The position numbers and the translations under genes were made by a program. A stretch of DNA of 37,013 nt. Origin: Rhodospirillaceae bacterium UBA6219 (lineage in GTDB: Bacteria; Pseudomonadota; Alphaproteobacteria; Rhodospirillales; Magnetospirillaceae). This document shows positions 31,220-37,013 of the stretch, one piece after another (positions within the stretch are counted from its first letter, which is position 1; each line of letters starts with the position of its first letter). Below the pieces are notes generated by a model, which saw nothing but the letters and a program-made list of their open reading frames with translations, did not search any database and was not told where the DNA came from. The DNA lies in the NCBI GenBank assembly GCA_002435715.1, contig DISD01000014.1, positions 1-37,013 on the forward strand. The letters are read 5' to 3'.

Positions 31220-33361
31220 TCAGGCGGCGCGGATTTCGCTCAGGAAGCCTTTCACCTCGCCTGCCAATTGCTTGGAAACATCCTGCAAGCTTTGCGCGGC
31301 GTTGGTGACCTGATCCGACATCAGCTTGGTTTCTTCGGCCGCGCTCGCCACCACGGCGACGTTCTCCGCCGCAGCATGGGTTCCTTCTGCCGCTTGGCTG
31401 ACGGAACGGGCAATTTCCTGTGTGGCGGCTCCTTGTTCCTCAACTGCCGCCGAAATGGCCGAGGACAATTCGTTGATGTTCTCGATGGTGTCGGTGATGG
31501 CCTTGATGGCGTCCACCGCTGTCCGGGTTTCGGTTTGAATGGCTGCCACTTGCGAGCCGATTTCCTCGGTCGCTTTGGCGGTCTGATTGGCCAGCGACTT
31601 TACTTCGTTGGCGACCACGGCAAAGCCTTTGCCCGCCTCGCCCGCACGGGCGGCTTCGATGGTGGCGTTCAGCGCCAGCAAATTGGTTTGGCCGGCGATG
31701 GTGTTGATCAGGGCCACCACTTCGCCGATGCGGTTGGCGGCTTCAGCCAGGCTGCGCATGACTTGATCGGTCTTGGCTGCTTGCTCCACCGCTTCGGTAG
31801 AAATGGTGGCTGCATGGCTGACTTGGCGGGAGATTTCGTCGACCGAAGACGACAATTCATGGGTGGCCGCAGAGACCGCCTGCACGTTCGAGGTTACTTG
31901 GCCGGTCATGGCGGTGACGTTGCCCGCCTGCATCATGGTCTGGTCGGCGTTTCCCGATAGGGTTTGCGAATTGCCCAACAAGCTGTCCGACGAGATTTGG
32001 ATCAGATCGACCACGCTGTTGATGCGGCTTTCCAAGGACGCGGCGATGCGTTCCATGTCGGCTTTGCGTTGAGTTTGGGCTTGAGCCTCCATCTCCGTCT
32101 TCTGGATTTGCGAGTAGCCCAGAATGGCCTTCATGGCGCGCAATGACCCGTTGATGGCCTTGAACTCACGCAAGGGTTCAGGCTGAACTTCGGCGCCATA
32201 GTTGCCCAAGGTCACGTCGCCCATGATGCCTTCCATACGGCTCAGCGGCGAGGCGATGGATTTCAGCAGTCCGGCGGCGGCGAGCACCGACAAACCGATC
32301 GCGGCCAGCAAACCGATGCCGGAGACGGTCACGCCGGTATGGAACTCATCGACCGCCGCTTCATATTCCTGCTTCGCCACATCCAACTGCAATTGGATCA
32401 GCGCCTTCATGACCACGGCGACGCTTGCGTATTTGGGTTCGACCACATTGCGAATATGGGCGGCCAAAGTTTCACGGTCACCGGCTTCGGCGATCGTCAA
32501 GCCCGCGAACAGACCGTTGACCACGAAATCCTTCCGTTTGGCGACGTAGTCTTCCGCCAAGGTCTTTTCCTCTGGTGTCAGATAGGTGGCCATGTAGGCT
32601 TCCCAAATCTTGTCGATCTTGGCCTTGGTGGTGGCGACTTCCGCCTTACGTTTGGCCACATCCGGATCGCCCGAGGCGATGTAGAGCAACTGCTCGATGT
32701 TGTGGCGCATCAATTCCGAGATTTCCGCCAATTGCCCGGCGGGCACGACACGGTCTTCATACACGGTCTTCAGGTGATTGTTGGATCCGCTCAAACCGGA
32801 AAGGCTGACCCCGGCGATAGCGCAGGCCGCGAGGATCAAAACAATGAAGGCGGCGCTCAGGCGGCCTTTGATACTGTCGCGAATCGCGGCCAATTTGGCA
32901 GCTGCAGAGGTGCCGACCACTTCACCGTTCTTGATGGCGACGTCCTTGATCTTGCCTTCGCGCAGACCGGCATACAACTGTTCGGCGGCGGCGACCTGCT
33001 CGCGGCTGGGCTTGGAGCGGATGGACACATAGCCGACGATCTGGCCATTTTCCATGTAGGGGGTGACGTTGGCCCGCACCCAATAATGATCGCCGTTTTT
33101 GCAACGGTTCTTCACGAACCCTTCCCACGGCTTTCCGCTCTTGATGGTGGCCCACAAATCGGCAAAGGCCTCCTTGGGCATATACGGGTGGCGGACCAGG
33201 TTATGCGGCTGTCCGATCAACTCGTCGCGGGTGTAGCCGCTGATGTCGATGAATGCCTGATTGACAAATGTGATGCGCCCACCCGTGTCGGTGCGCGACA
33301 CCAGCATTTCGCCGTCTTTCATCAAGATTTCTTTATTTGTGATCGGGCCGTTGTCGCGCAT
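31220..33361 (-). CDS. Aer-like PAS methyl-accepting chemotaxis protein
   Basis: 713 residues. Residues 8-118 are a PAS domain of the Aer type (ITFVNQAFIDISGYTRDELIG, NLVRHPYMPKEAFADLW, FVKNRCKNGDHYWVRANV), which in Aer binds FAD and senses redox. A transmembrane segment lies at about 167-190, then a four-helix-bundle-type region, a second membrane segment (GIGLLAAIGLSVLAAAGLL), HAMP, and the signalling hairpin with NLLALNATIEAARAGEAGKG. No C-terminal methylation-enzyme pentapeptide. ATG 33361 has GAGG about 9 nt upstream. It probably guides energy or aerotaxis. Followed by the PleD-like gene. Confidence 0.92.
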   Translation of the reverse strand: MRDNGPITNKEILMKDGEMLVSRTDTGGRITFVNQAFIDISGYTRDELIGQPHNLVRHPYMPKEAFADLWATIKSGKPWEGFVKNRCKNGDHYWVRANVTPYMENGQIVGYVSIRSKPSREQVAAAEQLYAGLREGKIKDVAIKNGEVVGTSAAAKLAAIRDSIKGRLSAAFIVLILAACAIAGVSLSGLSGSNNHLKTVYEDRVVPAGQLAEISELMRHNIEQLLYIASGDPDVAKRKAEVATTKAKIDKIWEAYMATYLTPEEKTLAEDYVAKRKDFVVNGLFAGLTIAEAGDRETLAAHIRNVVEPKYASVAVVMKALIQLQLDVAKQEYEAAVDEFHTGVTVSGIGLLAAIGLSVLAAAGLLKSIASPLSRMEGIMGDVTLGNYGAEVQPEPLREFKAINGSLRAMKAILGYSQIQKTEMEAQAQTQRKADMERIAASLESRINSVVDLIQISSDSLLGNSQTLSGNADQTMMQAGNVTAMTGQVTSNVQAVSAATHELSSSVDEISRQVSHAATISTEAVEQAAKTDQVMRSLAEAANRIGEVVALINTIAGQTNLLALNATIEAARAGEAGKGFAVVANEVKSLANQTAKATEEIGSQVAAIQTETRTAVDAIKAITDTIENINELSSAISAAVEEQGAATQEIARSVSQAAEGTHAAAENVAVVASAAEETKLMSDQVTNAAQSLQDVSKQLAGEVKGFLSEIRAA

Positions 33362-33486
33362 TGATGCACCTCTAGTAGAAAGCCTAATACCTTGTGCAGA
33401 TCTCCAAGGCAGGCATTTATGAGTATTAAGTATGGGGCATATATTGGCAACACCCGTTGCCCCTGTGTTTGAAGGGAATGGAGGCC

Positions 33487-33690
33487 TCAAGGGCAGAGGG
33501 GTTCCGAAAAGACCCCCGTGAACACGATGCAGCGAATTCCTTGATCCTGAGGCCAGTTCACCGCCTCGCCATTGGGCGCATCGGGCAGGACCAAATCGAC
33601 CTCGACTCCGATATGGTCCCGAAGCGCCTTGCTGACGATGGAATTAAAGAACTTCGAATCCTCGACCACCAAAACGCGGGAAGCATGCAT
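33487..33690 (-). pseudogene. Decayed copy of the PleD-like receiver N-terminus
   Basis: 67 codons. MHASRVLVVEDSKFFNSIVSKALRDH matches the PleD-like protein start almost residue for residue. Compared with that protein, 25 residues are missing in frame after GVEV, removing part of the receiver core. The match resumes at DLVLPDAPNGEAVNW and ends at FTGVFSE before a stop. REC2 and GGDEF are absent. The ribosome-site context (GGAG...GACGATG) is also shared. It sits just downstream of an MCP gene, as the intact gene does, so a receptor-cyclase unit was probably duplicated and then lost its cyclase. The phospho-Asp remains but the fold cannot be complete. Confidence 0.75.
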
Positions 33691-33712
33691 CGTCATCACT
33701 CCGAAGCTTGGC

Positions 33713-35404
33713 CTAGGCCGAACGGACATTCCTCAGGAAAGTTTCGATCAGTCTCTTCAGGCCATCGGCCTCGGTCGCCAAATCGCCGGAAGCGGAAAGA
33801 ACCTCACGCGAGGAACGGCCAGTCTGATCGGCGGCTTCCTGCACACCGACAACATTGGAACTGACGTCGCTCGTCCCCACGGCGGCTTGCTCGACGTTGC
33901 GGGCGATCTCCTGGGTTGCCGCGGTTTGTTCCTCGACCGCGCTGGAAATGCCGGAGGATATTTCACCCACTTCTTCGATGATCTTGACGATACCTTGTAT
34001 CGTCGTGACGACCCGGTTAGTTTGTTCCTGCACGGCGTTGATCTGTTGGGCGATTTCGTCGGTGGCCTTACCTGTTTGATTGGCCAGGGACTTGACCTCG
34101 TTGGCCACCACGGCGAACCCCTTGCCCGCCTCACCCGCCCTGGCCGCCTCAATGGTGGCGTTCAGCGCCAGCAGATTGGTCTGGCTGGCGATATCGTTGA
34201 TCAGTTTCACCACGTCACCGATTTTCTGCACCGTTTCGGACAGATCGGCCACGACCCGCTCGGCCCGGTTGGCCTCGGACACAGCGGAACGGGATATCTG
34301 TGAGGAATGAGCGACCTGGCGACTGATTTCGTTGATTGAACCGGACAGTTCTTCGGCTGCCGAGGCCACAGTCTGAACATTGACCGAAGCTTCTTCCGAA
34401 GCGGCGGCAACAGCCGTTGCCTGCTGACTGGTCTGGGTGGCGGCAGAACTCAACGTCTGCGCAGTCTGCTGTAATTGCTGGGCTGCAGATGCAACGGTCT
34501 GCACCGTATGGGCCGCCTGGGTATCGAAAGATGCCGTCAACTCGGATATCCGGATCGTGCGCTGACGCTGGGCTTCCTCCTGTTGCTTCTGTTGCTGTTC
34601 GAGTTCCTGCTGTTTCAACAGGCCGTCACGAAAAACTTCCAAGGCGGCAGCCATCATGCCGATTTCATCCGAACGCTCGCGACCGGGAACCTGTGCATTC
34701 AAATTTCCCGAGGACAGTGTTGTCATCGTTTCCGTAATGGCGGTAATCGGAGGGACGATCGACCGCCGGGTCAGAACAACGACGACCCCCGCGATAACAA
34801 TTCCCCCGATGAGGCCTGTCATCGCCAGCGTATTCAGGGTTGACGTACCGTCCCTGGCCTCACCCGCATCCAATTCCAGCATTTTTTTTTGGTTGCTGAT
34901 CATGCCGCCGCTTCGGCGGCCATCGGATCCAGAAGAGCCGTACAGGATTGTTGCAAGCTTCTGAACCTGCGGAAGCGCCTCTGACGTCAGGATGGCCACG
35001 CCAGCCTCGCCCATGCCAGCCTGCTCGACCTTCTCCTGGGCAAGCTTAAGGGCGCTAAGGCTTTGTTTGGCCTCTGTCCATAACTCGACATTCCGGGGAT
35101 TGGTGAAACGAGAGGCAAAACCATCCATCTCGTTGGACAGATTGGCGATTTCGCTCCATGCTTGGCCACGCTCGACCTTGAAAATATCTTTTCCGGTCAG
35201 CAGAAAGCCACGCATCGCCGCAAGTGAAGAGTAAACCTCTTTTCCGATCGATGCGCTAGTTTCCGCTACAGGCATTCGGAATGTTGTCATTCGGTCAACC
35301 ACATCATCTATCCGCCCCGACTGGAACACAGCCAAGCCCGCGACGATCGCAAGCACGGCGACGATCGTTCCAAATCCTGATAACAGGCGTGCACCAATTT
35401 GCAT
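33713..35404 (-). CDS. Methyl-accepting chemotaxis protein
   Basis: 563 residues. Transmembrane segment at about 7-27, a periplasmic helical region of about 170 residues (VAETSASIGKEVYSSLAAMRGFLLTGKD is CHASE3/4HB-like), a second membrane segment (LAMTGLIGGIVIAGVVVVLT), HAMP, a Gln-rich coiled linker (QQELEQQQKQQEEAQRQR), and the cytoplasmic signalling domain with NLLALNATIEAARAGEAGKG. ATG 35404 has AAGGGGA upstream. No pentapeptide at the C-terminus. The ligand is unknown. It is the first gene of the minus-strand signalling island and shares its upstream region with the divergent bluB riboswitch. Confidence 0.92.
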   Translation of the reverse strand: MQIGARLLSGFGTIVAVLAIVAGLAVFQSGRIDDVVDRMTTFRMPVAETSASIGKEVYSSLAAMRGFLLTGKDIFKVERGQAWSEIANLSNEMDGFASRFTNPRNVELWTEAKQSLSALKLAQEKVEQAGMGEAGVAILTSEALPQVQKLATILYGSSGSDGRRSGGMISNQKKMLELDAGEARDGTSTLNTLAMTGLIGGIVIAGVVVVLTRRSIVPPITAITETMTTLSSGNLNAQVPGRERSDEIGMMAAALEVFRDGLLKQQELEQQQKQQEEAQRQRTIRISELTASFDTQAAHTVQTVASAAQQLQQTAQTLSSAATQTSQQATAVAAASEEASVNVQTVASAAEELSGSINEISRQVAHSSQISRSAVSEANRAERVVADLSETVQKIGDVVKLINDIASQTNLLALNATIEAARAGEAGKGFAVVANEVKSLANQTGKATDEIAQQINAVQEQTNRVVTTIQGIVKIIEEVGEISSGISSAVEEQTAATQEIARNVEQAAVGTSDVSSNVVGVQEAADQTGRSSREVLSASGDLATEADGLKRLIETFLRNVRSA

Positions 35405-35474
35405 TCGAGTTCCCCTTACGATGGCGATATATCGACCATGTGGCCGTTGGTATATGTAGTGTCAATGAATTGCC

Positions 35475-35488
35475 TTGACGACCGTCAA
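35475..35488. promoter_or_regulatory. Dyad between the MCP and bluB promoters
   Basis: TTGACG-AC-CGTCAA is a perfect 6-bp inverted repeat in the gap between divergent genes, flanked by AATTG and AATT. It could be an operator for either gene. A further palindrome, CGATATATCG (35425-35434), lies close to the MCP start. Confidence 0.35.
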
Positions 35489-35527
35489 TTTCGAGCTTGC
35501 TGAGGATAGGGGCCTCGCATTGGCGAC

Positions 35528-35557
35528 TTGCTTGAATCAAGCCAAACAAGATAGATT
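35528..35557 (+). promoter_or_regulatory. Likely bluB promoter
   Basis: TTGCTT (35528-35533), an 18-bp spacer and TAGATT (35552-35557) lie immediately upstream of the riboswitch, so transcription would begin near 35564, at the first riboswitch helix. Only moderate agreement with the consensus. Confidence 0.45.
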
Positions 35558-35564
35558 CCGGCAT

Positions 35565-35729
35565 CTATCCGGTGCCGGACGCACTTGGTGCGTATACGGA
35601 GAATCGGGAACGCGGTGAAATTCCGCGACGTGCCCAACGCTGTATGGGGGACCGGGAAACACAAGCCACTGGTGGTAACTGGGAAGGCGTTTCTCCGGGC
35701 AGATCCCAAGTCAGAAGACCGGCCGGATG
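35565..35729 (+). ncRNA. Cobalamin (AdoCbl) riboswitch
   Basis: The conserved elements appear in order: CGGGAACGCGGTGAAATTCCGCG, then GTGCCC-AACGCTGTA, the B12 box AAGCCACTG (35663-35671), GGGAAGGCG (35681-35689) and CCCAAGTCAGAAGACC (35705-35720). ATCCGG near 35567 can pair with CCGGAT near 35722 to close the element. It leads directly to bluB. Binding of adenosylcobalamin should lower expression, probably by hiding the ribosome site, since no T-run terminator is seen. Confidence 0.92.
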
Positions 35730-35785
35730 GAGATGGCCCTTTTGGCGTGGACGGCACGAAGGGTTAAGACCATCACAGGGGAAAG

Positions 35786-36532
35786 ATGATGGATGCTAAC
35801 CTACTACCTGCCAAACCGCTTTCTGCAGTTGAACGTGGCGGCCTGTATCGGACAATTTTCACTCGGCGCGATACAAGAGGGGAGTTTTTGCCAGAGCCTA
35901 TCCCCGATGACATTCTGGCCAGATTGCTGACGTCGGCACACCATGCGCCGTCGGTGGGCTTCATGCAGCCATGGAATTTCATCATTATTAAGGACATTGA
36001 AGTGCGGCGCCAGGTTCATGCCGCCTTTACAAAGGCCCATGAAGAAGCGGCGCAAATGTTTCCTCTGGAGCAGCAGGAAATATACCGCTCATTAAAATTG
36101 GAAGGCATACTGGAAGCTCCGGTCAATATTTGCGTCACCTGCGACCGCGATCGGGCTGGGCCGGTGGTCATTGGTCGCACGCATATCCGGACGATGGATA
36201 TTTACAGCAGTGTTTGTGCTGTCCAGAATCTGTGGTTGGCGGCAAGGGCCGAGGGACTGGGACTCGGTTGGGTCAGTATATTTGATAATTGCGAGGTTCA
36301 GAGGGTGCTCAGCATCCCCGAAGGGATTGTTCCTGTTGCATATCTATGCCTGGGCAAGGTCAGCGGCTACCACCGCCAACCGGAGCTTGAGACGGCAGGA
36401 TGGCGGAGCCGTGTCCCTCTGAATGAGCTTGTCTACCTCAATCAATGGGGAAGTGAAGGCCAGAGTGGGCTTTCTAAAGAGATACGCGAAGCCCAGAAAT
36501 TTGCTCAATCGCACGCATGCTCTCGCGATTAA
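35786..36532 (+). CDS. bluB: BluB, 5,6-dimethylbenzimidazole synthase
   Basis: 248 residues of the nitroreductase-like fold. TRRDTRGEFLPEPIPDDILARLL, HHAPSVGFMQPWNFIIIKD, YSSVCAVQNLWLAARAEGLGLGWVSIFD and a C-terminal PLNELVYLNQWG are the BluB hallmarks. The enzyme destroys reduced FMN with oxygen to make 5,6-dimethylbenzimidazole, the lower ligand of vitamin B12. The cobalamin riboswitch just upstream confirms the pathway. ATG 35786 and ATG 35789 are both possible after AGGGGAAAG. No other cobalamin gene is in the window. The oxygen dependence fits an organism that lives near oxygen gradients. Confidence 0.93.
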   Translation: MMDANLLPAKPLSAVERGGLYRTIFTRRDTRGEFLPEPIPDDILARLLTSAHHAPSVGFMQPWNFIIIKDIEVRRQVHAAFTKAHEEAAQMFPLEQQEIYRSLKLEGILEAPVNICVTCDRDRAGPVVIGRTHIRTMDIYSSVCAVQNLWLAARAEGLGLGWVSIFDNCEVQRVLSIPEGIVPVAYLCLGKVSGYHRQPELETAGWRSRVPLNELVYLNQWGSEGQSGLSKEIREAQKFAQSHACSRD

Positions 36533-36568
36533 AATTCATAGCCTCTAACCACTTGTAACCTAAATCTA

Positions 36569-36600
36569 GCGCAGTGCGCATCTAACGCTGCGCACTGCGC
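36569..36600. repeat. Perfect 12-bp inverted repeat downstream of bluB
   Basis: GCGCAGTGCGCA (36569-36580), loop TCTAACGC, then TGCGCACTGCGC (36589-36600). It lies 37 bp after the bluB stop. A stable hairpin in the right place for a terminator, but no T-run follows; the arms are themselves close to palindromic (TGCGCA). Confidence 0.6.
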
Positions 36601-37013
36601 ACAAGCCATGCGCCATAAGAAACAGTTACAATGCGCGAATCACTACGCAATGCCGAAATACGCTGGTGATCCTGGGGCATAACTCAAAGTGAAGAAACCG
36701 GTCGAGTAGGGCGGTTTCTCGCTAGACACCTTCGGTAATCGGTAAAAAGTACCGGGCGGCCAAATACCTCGTTCTCACAGAGAATTGATTTCTCACATCA
36801 TTAGAACCCCGTACCTTTTGGCGGCAGTCAACAGCTCGTGGAGAATGCGGGCTGGAGAGAAGAGAAAACGGCCGGAAATCCGGCCTTCACCAGACAATGA
36901 GGTCAACAGTCGCAAGCCGGAAATGGCGCAGAACCTCGGGCTTTCGCCCAAGGCTCTATGCGTCAGAGGATCTGTTCTTTGAAGTAATTGGCGGAGGGAG
37001 CGGGGCTGGAGAT
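36601..37013. other. Gene-free stretch with inverted repeats at the right edge
   Basis: About 410 bp with no open frame I would call a gene. Inverted repeats: AGAAACCG/CGGTTTCT (36693-36700 with 36712-36719), GGCCGGA-AA-TCCGGCC (36870-36885) and a short GGGC-TTTC-GCCC near 36938. The first two look like possible terminators or operators without T-runs. A 65-codon frame at 36785 lacks protein character and a ribosome site. The end of the window resembles no complete tRNA. Confidence 0.4.

Noticed and set aside
36569..36600. Standard Rho-independent terminator of bluB
   Set aside because: The stem is perfect but is followed by ACAAGCC, not a T-run, so it is listed as an inverted repeat.
36785..36982. 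65-codon open frame near the right edge
   Set aside because: It spans inverted repeats, has no ribosome site and its translation shows no protein-like pattern; a chance frame in a gene-free region.
36970..37013. Possible start of a tRNA on the minus strand (GGCGGAGGGAGCGGGG...)
   Set aside because: The bases do not give a T-arm with the TTCGA core and the rest lies outside the window, so it cannot be supported.

Overview
The window looks like a GC-rich alphaproteobacterial chromosome carrying the right-hand part of a prophage. The host part is packed with c-di-GMP enzymes, chemoreceptors, a hemerythrin domain and a cobalamin-riboswitch-controlled bluB. This, with the protein flavour, fits a free-living, microaerobic Rhodospirillales bacterium of the Magnetospirillum type. 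That genus-level guess is inference; no rRNA or tRNA is visible.

Positions 1 to about 21,760 are prophage. From the left edge: terminase large and small subunits (minus strand); two small plus-strand genes; a minus-strand string of two DNA methyltransferases, a PP-loop ATPase, a small membrane protein and a nuclease-like protein; a short operon with a RuvC-like resolvase; a plus-strand Phd/MazF-type toxin-antitoxin pair; and a long minus-strand replication/recombination operon (primase-helicase, RecD/Dda-like helicase, Cas4-like Fe-S nuclease, SSB-like protein, Sak4-like RecA-type ATPase, HTH protein). Next comes a divergent switch (winged-helix-like regulator versus CI/S24 repressor), then the DUF2924/large serine recombinase integration cassette. 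Three gene-free gaps each carry an array of a different short word: GGAAACC (7269-7435), GTTGGTGAC (8918-9208) and GGGGGAT (17647-17754). These are probably operators or origin-type repeats and are not explained by the genes.

Positions 21,868 to 35,404 form a minus-strand signalling island. In transcription order it holds an MCP chemoreceptor, a decayed response-regulator copy, an Aer-like PAS-MCP, a PleD-like REC-REC-GGDEF protein, and a 1102-residue protein joining a periplasmic-binding-protein fold, PAS, GGDEF, EAL and BLUF. It continues with a lone receiver, an 870-residue protein joining a metallo-beta-lactamase fold, two cNMP-binding-like domains and a C-terminal bacteriohemerythrin, and finally a membrane diguanylate cyclase. 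The island appears to collect oxygen/redox, blue-light and small-ligand inputs and turn them into c-di-GMP and chemotaxis outputs. The two multidomain fusions are the most unusual genes in the window.

Positions 35,405 to 37,013 hold a cobalamin riboswitch and bluB (lower-ligand synthesis for B12), followed by about 480 bp with several perfect inverted repeats and no convincing gene.
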